A stretch of 64,000 bases of DNA, from contig JAKSRR010000003.1 of assembly GCA_024403455.1 (NCBI GenBank), forward strand, positions 62,001-126,000, in the 5' to 3' direction. Origin of the DNA: Lachnospiraceae bacterium. GTDB taxonomy: Bacteria > Bacillota > Clostridia > Lachnospirales > Lachnospiraceae. Within the stretch, counting starts at the first letter, position 1. Each line of letters starts with the position of its first letter. A program made the translations under genes and the position numbers. A model generated the notes under the pieces. It was given only the letters and a program-made list of their open reading frames with translations, was not told where the DNA came from and ran no database searches. This document shows, piece by piece, positions 33,716-42,711 of this stretch.

Positions 33716-33856
33716 AACTACGGAGAAAAAACATTTATTCATGCCAATGAATAAATTACCCTCGCCATAAGAGGCTCGGGTTTTCTTCGAAAACTACGGA
33801 GGAGAATCCTCCCCTCGCCGTGAGGGGCTCGGGTTTTCTTCGAAAACTACGGAGGA
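33716..33856 (+). promoter_or_regulatory. Tandem hairpin/Shine-Dalgarno leader element
   Basis: The leader holds AACTACGGAG three times (33716-33725, 33792-33801, 33845-33854). Copies 2 and 3 belong to a 46-bp tandem duplication (33758-33803 and 33811-33856, 53-bp period, 4 differences, last 29 nt identical). Each has a C-rich/G-rich hairpin (CCTC...GAGG; CCCCTC...GAGGGG) and a perfect hairpin GTTTTC-TTC-GAAAAC just before GGAGGA. A 10-bp hairpin precedes them (33733-33756). TCCTCC (33807-33812) can pair either with the first GGAGGA (33798-33803) or with the real ribosome binding site (33851-33856). It matches no riboswitch class I know. Confidence 0.75.
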
Positions 33857-33859
33857 TAT

Positions 33860-34492
33860 ATGACAGCAAAATTATCACTTACTAAAGAAGAAATTTTTGA
33901 AGAAGCAGAGATTTGTTTTAATAACTGCAAACTCCTTGTTGAGTGTCTCGCAGATGCAGCAGCAAAGATGGATCCGGAGTTCAGCAAAGAAAATGCTATG
34001 GTTCAGTTCGAACTCATGGTTCAGTCCTTACTGTTCTCTCAGGCATTAGCTGACGGTGTTTTCTCTGAAGAAGAAAAAGAGTTCATCAAAAAATTATCTA
34101 AGGACAACAATCTCTTCGACTACATCATTCCTGAAGAAGGAAAGAGCATGACCATGGACGAAGCATTTGCTTTAGACATCGAGAAGCAGAAGGAAATTGC
34201 AGAAGCCATCAATACTGCATTAAATAACTTCGCTGATGATTTTATCATGCCTCTTGCCATGTTAGATGCAGCCGTTGCTACCAACGTTCTCTTCGACTTA
34301 TCTACCGACTTAAGTAACTTAAGCGTACTTTTAGGTGCTATCGATGGTGAAATTACTGAGGATGAGTTGGAAGCTTTCACCAACTATTGCGATGAATTAA
34401 TCATTGGAAAATGGAAAGACATTAAAAATATCGCAGAAGATATTATGGAAGAAGCTACTGAAACAGCTGACAAGGCAGCTGATGAAGAATAG
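33860..34492 (+). CDS. Acidic TerB-like helical protein
   Basis: 210 residues, very acidic, all-helical, no signal peptide. Two similar halves each carry an acidic turn: SQALADGVFSEEEKEFIKKL (about 56-75) and LGAIDGEITEDELEAFTNY (about 163-181). This ADG-SEEE pattern resembles TerB/tellurite-resistance-type folds, which bind metal ions through acidic clusters. The assignment is tentative. It is single, on the plus strand, between zur and an ABC exporter, and has an elaborate leader with GGAGGA 3 nt before ATG 33860-33862. A terminator follows directly. Confidence 0.75.
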   Translation: MTAKLSLTKEEIFEEAEICFNNCKLLVECLADAAAKMDPEFSKENAMVQFELMVQSLLFSQALADGVFSEEEKEFIKKLSKDNNLFDYIIPEEGKSMTMDEAFALDIEKQKEIAEAINTALNNFADDFIMPLAMLDAAVATNVLFDLSTDLSNLSVLLGAIDGEITEDELEAFTNYCDELIIGKWKDIKNIAEDIMEEATETADKAADEE

Positions 34493-34507
34493 TTCATACT
34501 GATAACC

Positions 34508-34541
34508 AAAAAGGACAGAGCCATAAGCTCTGTCCTTTTTT
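34508..34541 (+). terminator. Terminator of the TerB-like gene
   Basis: AAAAAGGACAGAGC (34508-34521) pairs with GCTCTGTCCTTTTT (34527-34540). The symmetrical A/T flanks could also serve the minus strand, where an ABC gene ends at 34574, but that gene runs away from it only after its stop, so it may terminate both. Confidence 0.85.
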
Positions 34542-34573
34542 TGTAGCCCTATCACTTGATTGTGTATACAAAC

Positions 34574-36349
34574 CTAATGCACTCCTGCAAACTGGCTATT
34601 ATACAATTCGCTATAAAAGCCACCCTGCGAAAGTAGTTCTGTGTGATTCCCTTGCTCAATGATATGCCCATCTTTCATAACCAGGATAATATCCGCTTCC
34701 CGAATCGTTGAAAGTCTGTGGGCAACAATAAAGCTGGTTCTTCCCTTCATCATAGCGAGAAATGCCTTCTGAATCTTAATTTCCGTACGGGTATCAATGG
34801 AGCTTGTTGCCTCATCTAGAATCAACATCGGCGGCAAACATAGCATCACCCTGGCAATACAAAGAAGCTGCTTCTGTCCTTGCGACAGACTACCGCCATC
34901 CTCTCCAAGCACCGTATCATAACCTTGTGGCAATCGCTTAATAAAACTATGGGCATGGGATGCTTTGCAAGCTTCTATTATTTCTTCCATGGTTGCATCC
35001 GGTTTTCCCATTGTAAGATTTTCTTTTACCGTCGCATTTTTCAGCCAGGTTTCCTGCAGTACCATACCATAAGAAGAACGAAGACTCTTTCTGGTACATT
35101 CCGCAATATCCTGCCCCTCCACGGCAATTTTTCCGCGATTGATTTCATAGAAACGCATCAATAAATTAATAATGGTTGTCTTTCCACAGCCCGTAGGACC
35201 AACAATGGCCACTCTCTGTCCTGGAGACACCTGTAAATTCAAATCTTCAATAAGCTTCTGGGATGGCGTATAAGAGAAATCCACATGTTCAATGGATACT
35301 TGCCCCGTTACATGCTCTAATACTGTCGCCTGCTGCCCATCTGGAATCTGTGAAGGTTCCTCCATCATTGAAAATATTCGGGAAGCGCAGGCAAGAGCAT
35401 TCTGCAGTTCCGTAATTACACCTGAGATTTCATTAAATGGCTTTGTATACTGATTTGCATAACTAAGTAGGGTTGTTAGCTCACCAACGGTTAACAATCC
35501 CTTCATCGCACGAAAACCGCCAAACAAAGCAACTGAAGTATACACCAGACCATTGATAAATCTTGTGGACGGATTCGTGGTAGAAGAAAAGAAAATGGCT
35601 CTGAGCGAAATCTTCTTTAACGCTTCATTTGCCTCATGAAACTCTTCTACAGCTTCATCCTCATAGGAAAATGCTTTTACCAATTTTGCATTTCCCACCA
35701 TTTCATCAATCATAGCCGTCTGTGTTGCCTTGGCTTTTGACTGTTTTATAAATAGGTCATGGGTACTTTTGGCAATATAAGCCGCCACAAACAGAGACAG
35801 CGGCGTAATACAAACTACCACAATAGCAACCAGTACGTTGATACGAATCATAAACACGAGTGTTCCTACGATAGTAACTACACCAGTAAAGAATTGTGAG
35901 AAGCCTAACAATAGGCCTTCGGAAAACTGGTCCACATCGGCAATTACTCTGCTTACAATTTCCCCTGAGGGGTGTCTATCCAAATAAGCAAGCGGCAGAT
36001 TCATGATCTTATCAAAGGCTTCACTGCGAATATCTCTTACTACTTTGTATGTAATCCGGTTATTGCATACATTCATAAGCCACTGGCTTAGTACCACACC
36101 ACCAATCACAATCGCCATCTTCCCAAACACCTTTGCAAGCCCAGCAAAATCAACCTTTCCTGGCCCTACTACAAAATCTACAGCATCACCAATCAACACT
36201 GGCAGATACAGCGCTAGTAAGGCAGATGCTGCCGCGCAAACTAAGGATAGCCCCAGCATAAACTTATGCCGTCCAATATAATGAAAAATCTTCTTTATCG
36301 TGGCTTTTCTTTCCCGTTTTTCTTCTACAGTTAATTTCTTCTTTGCCAT
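34574..36349 (-). CDS. ABC exporter half-transporter (consensus site subunit)
   Basis: 591 residues: a six-helix exporter membrane domain (about 20-320) and an ATPase domain with Walker A GPTGCGKTT, signature SLSQGQKQLL, Walker B MLILDEATSSID and switch histidine AHRLST. All catalytic residues are intact. It lies 4 nt after a second half-transporter, with which it should form a heterodimer of the BmrCD/LmrCD or TM287/288 type. Such pumps export drugs or lipids; the substrate is unknown. Confidence 0.93.
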   Translation of the reverse strand: MAKKKLTVEEKRERKATIKKIFHYIGRHKFMLGLSLVCAAASALLALYLPVLIGDAVDFVVGPGKVDFAGLAKVFGKMAIVIGGVVLSQWLMNVCNNRITYKVVRDIRSEAFDKIMNLPLAYLDRHPSGEIVSRVIADVDQFSEGLLLGFSQFFTGVVTIVGTLVFMIRINVLVAIVVVCITPLSLFVAAYIAKSTHDLFIKQSKAKATQTAMIDEMVGNAKLVKAFSYEDEAVEEFHEANEALKKISLRAIFFSSTTNPSTRFINGLVYTSVALFGGFRAMKGLLTVGELTTLLSYANQYTKPFNEISGVITELQNALACASRIFSMMEEPSQIPDGQQATVLEHVTGQVSIEHVDFSYTPSQKLIEDLNLQVSPGQRVAIVGPTGCGKTTIINLLMRFYEINRGKIAVEGQDIAECTRKSLRSSYGMVLQETWLKNATVKENLTMGKPDATMEEIIEACKASHAHSFIKRLPQGYDTVLGEDGGSLSQGQKQLLCIARVMLCLPPMLILDEATSSIDTRTEIKIQKAFLAMMKGRTSFIVAHRLSTIREADIILVMKDGHIIEQGNHTELLSQGGFYSELYNSQFAGVH

Positions 36350-36353
36350 GGTT

Positions 36354-38078
36354 TTATCTCATTTCTTCTTCGGTCTTAAACTGTGATGCATAAATCTCCT
36401 GGTATACCTCACAGTTCTTAAGAAGCTCTTCATGGGTGCCTATTCCCACCTGTTTTCCATCATCCAGTACTAAGATCTTATCTGCACTCATGACCGAGGC
36501 GGTTCTTTGTGAAACAATAATGGTCGTTGGACGAGGATTCATCTCATGGATACTCTTTCGCAGATTCGCATCCGTTACATAATCAAGTGCCGACGCACTA
36601 TCATCTAGAATCAGAATCGGTGCTTCCTTTACCAGTGCCCTTGCAATGGTAAGCCTCTGCCGCTGTCCGCCAGAATAGTTCTTTCCACCCTGCGCAACCT
36701 CCTGGTCAAGGCCACCTTCTTTGGCAAGTACAAATTCTTTTGCCTGTGCACGCTCTAACGCCGTCAGCAATTCCTCTTCTGTTGCACTAGACTTTCCCCA
36801 CAACAGGTTCTTGCGAAGACTGCCACTAAACAACACCGCTTTCTGGGGTACCGATGCAATCTGCTCGCGTAGGGACGCAAAGGTATATTCCTTCACATCT
36901 TTTCCATCCACAAGAACTGCCCCTTTTGATACATCATAATATCGGGAAATCAGATTTACCACAGAGGTCTTTCCGCAGCCTGTTCCTCCAATAATTCCAA
37001 GCGTTTCCCCTGGTTCCAGAGCAAAATGAATATCAGATAATGCTTCCTCTTGACACCCCTTATAGGTTAATGAAACATGATCAAAACATACGCTACCAAT
37101 CAAATGCTCCGCCTGCACACTACCTTCCTCCATGGAAGATTGTGTAAGCAATACTTCTTCAATTCTTCCTGCACTGGCAAGACTCTTGGTCTCTAGAATC
37201 ATCAGGTTGGCAAGCTTAACCAGTTCGACCAGAATCTGCGACATATAATTTACAAGCGCAATCAGGGAACCCTGGGTGATGATGCCCCCATCCACCTGCA
37301 CAGCACCTTTGTAAATCAACCAGATTAATCCTGCATTGATGATGGCATAGGTGAGGGGATTCATGAGTGCCGAAATTCTGCCTACCACAATTTGCATTTT
37401 GGTAAGTCCCGTATTCGCCTCCGCAAACTCCTTCTGCTCGGTTTCTTCCCTGCAAAATGCTCTAATGACACGTACGCCATTCAGATTTGATCTGGTAACA
37501 CCGGTAACCTTATCTAGCTTCCCCTGCACTTTCTTATAAAGTGGAATCGTTCCCAGCATAATTCCATAAACCACAATAGACAGCGCCGGAATAACTACCA
37601 CAAACGTAATGGCGGCCTTTACATTAATCGTAAACGCCATAATCATGGCACCAAATACAATGAAAGGAGAACGTAAGAACAAACGCAGTGCCATATTGAC
37701 GCCGCTCTGCATCTGGTTCACATCTGCGGTTAGTCTGGTAATGAGTGTGGACGTACCTAAACGATCTAGTTCCTGGTAGGGAAGGCTCTGCACATGGCTA
37801 AACAGTGCTTTCTTTACCCCTGCCGCAAAACCAACCGCCGCCTTCGCAGAGAAATACTGTGCTGTTAAGGAGCATCCTAGTCCCACTAGCCCCAGAAGCA
37901 CCATAATAAGGCACATCCTAATTAGATAGCCACTATTTTCCGAAGGAATGGCAATATCTACAATCCTAGCAACAACTAAGGGCACAATGAGTTCAAACGA
38001 AGCCTCTAGCAGTTTAAAGAGAGGCCCAAGCACACATTCTTTTTTATAATTTTTAAAATATTTCCAAAGAGATTTCAA
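36354..38078 (-). CDS. ABC exporter half-transporter (degenerate site subunit)
   Basis: 574 residues with the same layout as its partner. Walker A GGTGCGKTS and signature YSGGQRQRL are normal, but the Walker B glutamate is Asp (LILDDSASALD) and the switch histidine is Gln (IIVSQRTAS). This is the usual degenerate ATP site of heterodimeric exporters, so hydrolysis would occur mainly at the site completed by the 34574 protein. It overlaps the upstream gene by 4 nt. Confidence 0.93.
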   Translation of the reverse strand: MKSLWKYFKNYKKECVLGPLFKLLEASFELIVPLVVARIVDIAIPSENSGYLIRMCLIMVLLGLVGLGCSLTAQYFSAKAAVGFAAGVKKALFSHVQSLPYQELDRLGTSTLITRLTADVNQMQSGVNMALRLFLRSPFIVFGAMIMAFTINVKAAITFVVVIPALSIVVYGIMLGTIPLYKKVQGKLDKVTGVTRSNLNGVRVIRAFCREETEQKEFAEANTGLTKMQIVVGRISALMNPLTYAIINAGLIWLIYKGAVQVDGGIITQGSLIALVNYMSQILVELVKLANLMILETKSLASAGRIEEVLLTQSSMEEGSVQAEHLIGSVCFDHVSLTYKGCQEEALSDIHFALEPGETLGIIGGTGCGKTSVVNLISRYYDVSKGAVLVDGKDVKEYTFASLREQIASVPQKAVLFSGSLRKNLLWGKSSATEEELLTALERAQAKEFVLAKEGGLDQEVAQGGKNYSGGQRQRLTIARALVKEAPILILDDSASALDYVTDANLRKSIHEMNPRPTTIIVSQRTASVMSADKILVLDDGKQVGIGTHEELLKNCEVYQEIYASQFKTEEEMR

Positions 38079-39244
38079 AGTCCTGTCACCTCTAAAATGG
38101 TTTCTAGTCTTTTGGCAAAACTATGCTCACTTCGCACCTTGGAAAGGGCCGCCTGCGCCATCTGCTCACGCTCTTTATCATGTTTCAGATAATAGTCTGC
38201 CTTATCAAGTAAATCTTCCCTACTTTCAAAGTAGGCATACTCTTCCCCTGCCGTAAAATATTTTTCAAAATCCATCTGATAGTTGGTCAGTAAAAATCCG
38301 CCACATCCAAGAACATCCATGCAACGAAGAGGAATTCCATGCACAATACTTCGCAGAGAAATATTCAGATTCAATTTCGCGCACTTCATTGCCTTTGGGG
38401 CATCTTCATAATAATTCAGCGTCCCCATATTTCTGACTTTTGGTAGATTTGGGGTAGGGGAAGGCGTAAATAAAGTCACCTCATGATGTTCGGAGAGGCT
38501 TTCTAATAATTCTCGTCTTTCTTCCACAGTAACGAGTCTTGCCAGAAAATAGTTCGCTAGTGTCCAGCCTGCAGTTTCATAACCGTCGCCGTGACCTTCT
38601 ATCGGTGCCACCTTCTGTATTCTGCGAACCATTTCCTCGGTTAATCCCGTTTCTAAAATGGTTGCTCCATAGATTTTTTTCTGCGCTGCAACTAATCCTT
38701 CCACATAGCCCTTTGCATATTCATCCAGATTCTCTAATCTTTTAACAAAGCCATGTTTCTCCTCTGTATACATAGAACCAATCATTGTAATTTCGGAAGA
38801 GAAAGCTTTCCGTTCTCTTTCGGAGGGACAAATCGCATCATAGTTTGCTGCTGCCGTAGGAAGTTCGTAAACATTTTGCACGCCCATCCCCTGCAGACGC
38901 TGCACATCATAGGAATCAAAAACAAAGGCATAATTTGTTGGGAAGGCTATGGTTTTGGAATATAGCTGTACGGACGGACTATCATAAGTCCAGGAAATAT
39001 ATTTTACTTTACAGGCAGCTGCCGCAATCGCTGCTACCGGAAAATAGTTGAAAGAGAATACCGCGTCTGCATCCTCCTGCATAATATGCTTCGCCAAATC
39101 CGTTGTAAGTGCCTCGTCGTTTCTGGTATTTACACTGCTTTGGGGAAATGCATATTCCACCACCTGAAAACCGGCCTCCGAAAAGGCCGTTTTCATAAAA
39201 GGATTCCCAAAACTATTCCATTCAAGAAAAAGTATTTTCTTCAT
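38075..39244 (-). CDS. CgeB/DUF3880-type glycosyltransferase-like protein
   Basis: 389 residues from ATG 39242-39244, 4 nt after the DJ-1 stop. An N-terminal Rossmann half (MKKILFLEWNSFGNPFMK ... VFSFNYFPV ... YISWTYDSPS) resembles DUF3880. The C-terminal half (LNLNISLRSIVHGIPLRCMD, LGCGGFLLTN, EEYAYFESREDLLDKADYYL) matches the CgeB-like GT-B glycosyltransferase domain. It probably transfers a sugar in the cytoplasm onto a surface or spore component; acceptor unknown. Neighbours give no pathway. Confidence 0.82.
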   Translation of the reverse strand: MKKILFLEWNSFGNPFMKTAFSEAGFQVVEYAFPQSSVNTRNDEALTTDLAKHIMQEDADAVFSFNYFPVAAIAAAACKVKYISWTYDSPSVQLYSKTIAFPTNYAFVFDSYDVQRLQGMGVQNVYELPTAAANYDAICPSERERKAFSSEITMIGSMYTEEKHGFVKRLENLDEYAKGYVEGLVAAQKKIYGATILETGLTEEMVRRIQKVAPIEGHGDGYETAGWTLANYFLARLVTVEERRELLESLSEHHEVTLFTPSPTPNLPKVRNMGTLNYYEDAPKAMKCAKLNLNISLRSIVHGIPLRCMDVLGCGGFLLTNYQMDFEKYFTAGEEYAYFESREDLLDKADYYLKHDKEREQMAQAALSKVRSEHSFAKRLETILEVTGL

Positions 39245-39248
39245 ACGC

Positions 39249-39794
39249 TTATGCCATAATCTTTGCTTTGATTTCCATGGCCTGCGCCTCACTATTTAGT
39301 ATTCCAATAAGCGCGTAGCCAAAATCAAGGGCTGTACCAAGTCCACGGGAAGTGATGATCTTTCCATCAATCGTAACCTTATCGTAGGTAACTTCTGCTC
39401 CTACAAGCCCCTCTTCCATACCGCCATAGCAGCATGCTTTCTTCCCCTGCAAAAGCCCCATATGGCCAAAGACAGTGGGCGCAGCGCAAATAGCAGCAAT
39501 ATATTTATCCTTTGCTACATAATCACGTACAGCCGCCTGCACAGCGTCAGAAGCTTCTAAATTTAGTGTTCCTGGCATACCACCGGGAAGCACAATCATA
39601 TCACCTGTCTTTAACAGTTCCTCATCGAGTGCCTCATCCGCAAACAAGGTAACCTTGTGCGAAGAGGTAATCTCCTTGCTATCCTTAATAGACATCGTAA
39701 TGCAATCCACTCCTGCACGACGAAGTAGATCTACCACAATCAGACCTTCACACTCTTCAAAACCATCTGCCAACATTACAAATACTCTACTCAT
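39249..39794 (-). CDS. DJ-1/PfpI family protein
   Basis: 181 residues from ATG 39792-39794 (AAAGGA upstream; the longer frame to 39827 overlaps a terminator). Single DJ-1 domain: conserved Glu in LADGFEECEGL, the nucleophile-elbow cysteine in IAAICAAPTVFG, and the GMPGTLNL loop. The family includes glyoxalase III/deglycase-like and chaperone-like proteins. Which activity applies is not clear from sequence. It precedes the glycosyltransferase-like gene by 4 nt. Confidence 0.9.
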   Translation of the reverse strand: MSRVFVMLADGFEECEGLIVVDLLRRAGVDCITMSIKDSKEITSSHKVTLFADEALDEELLKTGDMIVLPGGMPGTLNLEASDAVQAAVRDYVAKDKYIAAICAAPTVFGHMGLLQGKKACCYGGMEEGLVGAEVTYDKVTIDGKIITSRGLGTALDFGYALIGILNSEAQAMEIKAKIMA

Positions 39795-39818
39795 AAAGGT
39801 TCCTTTCCATAAAACAAA

Positions 39819-39848
39819 GGGCTCCACTTACTTTCGTCAGAAGAGCCC
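39819..39848 (-). terminator. Terminator of dapL
   Basis: GGGCTC (39819-39824) pairs with GAGCCC (39843-39848) over an 18-nt loop, with T-rich flanks on both strands. It begins 12 nt after the dapL stop. Confidence 0.65.
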
Positions 39849-39860
39849 ATTTTCTTTTTA

Positions 39861-41075
39861 TTACAGTGCTTTAATACGGTTAATTGCTTCTACAGTGCTT
39901 TCGTAAGAACCGAATGCTGTTAAGCGGAAATAATGCTCGCCGGAAGGACCAAATCCTGATCCAGGAGTACCCAGCACATTTGCCTTGTCTAGGAGATAAT
40001 CAAAGAACTCCCAGCTGGTCATGTTATTCGGTGTACGTAACCAGATGTAGGGTGCATTCACACCGCCAGAGCAATCATAACCTGCTTCCTTTAAGCCATT
40101 CTTAATGTAAGCTGCATTCTTCATATAGTATGCAACCTGCTCCTTTAACTGAGCCTTTCCTTCTGCGCTGTACACAGCCTCACCAGCCTTCTGGATGATG
40201 TAAGGTGCACCATTATACTTGGTTCCATGACGGCGTGCCCATAAGGAGTGTAACATCACACCATCTCTCTTAATCTCTTTAGGAATTACAACGTAGCTTA
40301 AACGAACGCCAGTAAATCCAGCATTCTTAGAGAAGGAATGCAGTTCGATAGCGCAGGTTCTTGCACCTTCACATTCGTAAATACTATGAGGTACATCTGC
40401 TTCAGAAATATATGCTTCATAGGCAGCATCATAGATAATCACTGCACCAACTTTATTTGCATAATCAACCCACTCCTGCAGCTGGCTTTTGGTAATAGTA
40501 GAACCGGTAGGGTTGTTGGGGAAGCAAAGATAAATTAAATCCGGTGTTTCCTTAGGAAGTTCAGGTGCAAAGTTATTCTCCTTTAAGCAAGGCATGTAAA
40601 TAACATCGCTCCAAGTCTCTGTTTCCTTATCATAGGTACCAGTACGACCAGCCATAACATTGGAATCTACATAAACAGGATATACAGGATCGCAAACGGC
40701 AATCTTTGTATTCTGGGTGAAGATTTCCTGAATATTTGCACTATCACTCTTTGCACCATCTGCTACAAAAATTTCATCAGCGGCAATATCACATCCTCTT
40801 GCCTTGTAATCATTCTCCGCAATTGCATTACGCAGGAACTCATAACCAAGGTCCGGAGCATAGCCCTTGAAGGTATCGGCACTAGCCATCTCATCAACAG
40901 CATCATGAAGGGCCTTAATAATAGCAGGACAAAGGGGCTGGGTTACATCACCGATAGAAAGCTTGATAATCTTCTTATCAGGATGTGCTTCTGCATACTC
41001 TCTCTGCTTTCTTGCTACAGTGGAAAAAAGATAACTTCCGGGTAATTTTAAATAGTTCTCATTGGGCTGAAACAT
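39861..41075 (-). CDS. dapL: LL-diaminopimelate aminotransferase
   Basis: 404 residues, full length. It converts tetrahydrodipicolinate to LL-diaminopimelate in one step, supplying lysine and peptidoglycan. Visible are the start NENYLKLPGSYLFSTVARK, the PLP contacts CFPNNPTGSTITK and YDAAYEAY, and the Schiff-base lysine in HSFSKNAGFTGVRLSYVV. This route is typical of many Clostridia, plants and Chlamydiae. GAGGAGAAG lies upstream of ATG 41073-41075. Single gene with its own terminator. Confidence 0.96.
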   Translation of the reverse strand: MFQPNENYLKLPGSYLFSTVARKQREYAEAHPDKKIIKLSIGDVTQPLCPAIIKALHDAVDEMASADTFKGYAPDLGYEFLRNAIAENDYKARGCDIAADEIFVADGAKSDSANIQEIFTQNTKIAVCDPVYPVYVDSNVMAGRTGTYDKETETWSDVIYMPCLKENNFAPELPKETPDLIYLCFPNNPTGSTITKSQLQEWVDYANKVGAVIIYDAAYEAYISEADVPHSIYECEGARTCAIELHSFSKNAGFTGVRLSYVVIPKEIKRDGVMLHSLWARRHGTKYNGAPYIIQKAGEAVYSAEGKAQLKEQVAYYMKNAAYIKNGLKEAGYDCSGGVNAPYIWLRTPNNMTSWEFFDYLLDKANVLGTPGSGFGPSGEHYFRLTAFGSYESTVEAINRIKAL

Positions 41076-41111
41076 CGTTTCTTCTCCTCACATTCATTCT
41101 TCTTTTCCTAA

Positions 41112-41140
41112 TAGGAAGACCGTTAACAAGTACCTTCCTA
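41112..41140 (-). terminator. Weak terminator-like hairpin after glnA
   Basis: TAGGAAG (41112-41118) pairs with CTTCCTA (41134-41140). No clear T-run follows, so termination is uncertain. Confidence 0.35.
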
Positions 41141-41162
41141 TCAAACAACAAGTAATAACCAA

Positions 41163-42494
41163 TTAGTACTTGTACAGATATCTGTCAAGTTCCCATGCAG
41201 TTACCTGGGACGCATACTCTTTCCACTCACGCTTCTTTGCAGAAACATACAGCGGAGCAATATGACCACCAAGTGCTGCCTTTACAAGTTCGTCCTTCTC
41301 GAGTTCTTCCACAGCCTCTAATAAGTTGTCAGGAAGGGACTCAATCTGGGCTGCCTTTCTTTCCTCTGCAGTCATCTCGAAAATATTGCGGTTAACACCT
41401 GCAGGAGGTGTAATCTTATTCTTAATACCATCTAATCCAGCGTGAATAGCAACCGCAATGGCAAGATATGGATTAGCAGAAGGGTCTGGGTTACGAATCT
41501 CAATTCTAGTTCCTGCACCACGAACAGCAGGCACACGAATCAGAGGACTTCTGTTCTTTGCACTCCATGCAATATGTACAGGCGCTTCATAGCCTGGTAC
41601 CAATCTCTTATACGAATTTACAAGAGGATTCATGATTGCTGTCATCCCCTTCATATGCTTCATTACACCACCGATGAAGTAGTACGCTTCTTGGGATAAA
41701 CCATACTCATCCTCCGCATTCTGGAAAATGTTCTCCCCATCCTTACTTAAGGAAAGATTCAGATGCATACCGGAACCTGCCATACCAAACTTAGGCTTCG
41801 GCATAAAGGTTGCATGCTGGCCATGCTTATTTGCAATGGTACGTACAGCAAGCTTAAAGGTCATAACATTATCTGCTGTAGGAAGTGCCTCATCATACTT
41901 GAAGTCAATCTCATGCTGTGCAGGTGCACATTCATGATGAGATGCCTCAATATCGAATCCCATCTCTTCCAAGGTAATTACAGTATCTCTTCTAACATCC
42001 TCGCCAAGATCGACAGGACCTAAATCAAAATATCCTGCCTTTTCATGAGAAAGGGTCGTAGGCAGATCATTCTCATCAGACTGGAATAGAAAGAACTCGC
42101 ACTCAGGACCAACATTAACGCTATATCCCATATCTGCGGCTTCCTTAATCGCACGACGAAGCACATATCTGGGATCGCCTTCAAAAGGTGTTCCATCGGT
42201 TCTATATACATCACAAATCAATCTTGCAATCTTTCCCTGCTCTGTATTCCAAGGGAAAATCAAGAAAGAATCTAAGTCTGGATGCAGACACATATCAGAC
42301 TCTTCAATACGTGCAAATCCATCGATGGAAGAACCATCAAACATGCACTTATTGTTTAGTGCGTTATCAATATGGCTTGCTGTAATCGCTACATTCTTAA
42401 GATTACCAAAAACATCCGTGAACTGCAGACGAATAAAGGCTACATTCTGCTCATCGATGATTCTTTTGATATCTTCTTTTGTGTACTTTGCCAT
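41163..42494 (-). CDS. glnA: Glutamine synthetase, type I
   Basis: 443 residues, GSI-alpha size. It makes glutamine from glutamate, ammonia and ATP in a dodecamer. Visible blocks are MFDGSSIDGF, VGPECEFFLF (metal-binding Glu), GSGMHLNLSL, the NPLVNSYKRLVPGYEAP catalytic loop and RSPLIRVPA. The adenylylation site and 25-residue insert of GSI-beta are absent, so feedback control is likely of the Gram-positive kind. No glnR is adjacent. Confidence 0.96.
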   Translation of the reverse strand: MAKYTKEDIKRIIDEQNVAFIRLQFTDVFGNLKNVAITASHIDNALNNKCMFDGSSIDGFARIEESDMCLHPDLDSFLIFPWNTEQGKIARLICDVYRTDGTPFEGDPRYVLRRAIKEAADMGYSVNVGPECEFFLFQSDENDLPTTLSHEKAGYFDLGPVDLGEDVRRDTVITLEEMGFDIEASHHECAPAQHEIDFKYDEALPTADNVMTFKLAVRTIANKHGQHATFMPKPKFGMAGSGMHLNLSLSKDGENIFQNAEDEYGLSQEAYYFIGGVMKHMKGMTAIMNPLVNSYKRLVPGYEAPVHIAWSAKNRSPLIRVPAVRGAGTRIEIRNPDPSANPYLAIAVAIHAGLDGIKNKITPPAGVNRNIFEMTAEERKAAQIESLPDNLLEAVEELEKDELVKAALGGHIAPLYVSAKKREWKEYASQVTAWELDRYLYKY

Positions 42495-42624
42495 GGTAAT
42501 ATCCTTTCACTCTTTGGCTACAAGAGATTTCAAAATTCGGTTTCTATTTTACCATAAGTCGGCCTAATTTTATAGTATCTCCTGTACGCATGGGATGATG
42601 TTTGGACAGAAGGTTGATACACGA

Positions 42625-42654
42625 GATTTCGACCTGCTTCGCACTCTCGAAATC
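42625..42654. repeat. 8-bp inverted repeat between glnA and Pro-rich gene
   Basis: GATTTCGA (42625-42632) and TCGAAATC (42647-42654) form a stem over a 14-nt loop. Its role is unclear; it lies in the upstream region of glnA and downstream of the 42712 gene. Confidence 0.45.
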
Positions 42655-42679
42655 GCTAAAAACATTCGAAATAGAAAAA

Positions 42680-42704
42680 CAGTGCAGACATCTTGTCTGC
42701 ACTG
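42680..42704 (-). terminator. Terminator of the Pro/His-rich zinc-ribbon gene
   Basis: CAGTGCAGACA (42680-42690) pairs perfectly with TGTCTGCACTG (42694-42704) over 3 nt; on the minus strand five T follow. Confidence 0.85.
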
Positions 42705-42711
42705 CCAACTA

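Noticed and set aside
33758..33856. CRISPR-like array in the leader
   Set aside because: Only two direct copies, no spacers of regular length and no cas genes; the copies end in ribosome binding sites.
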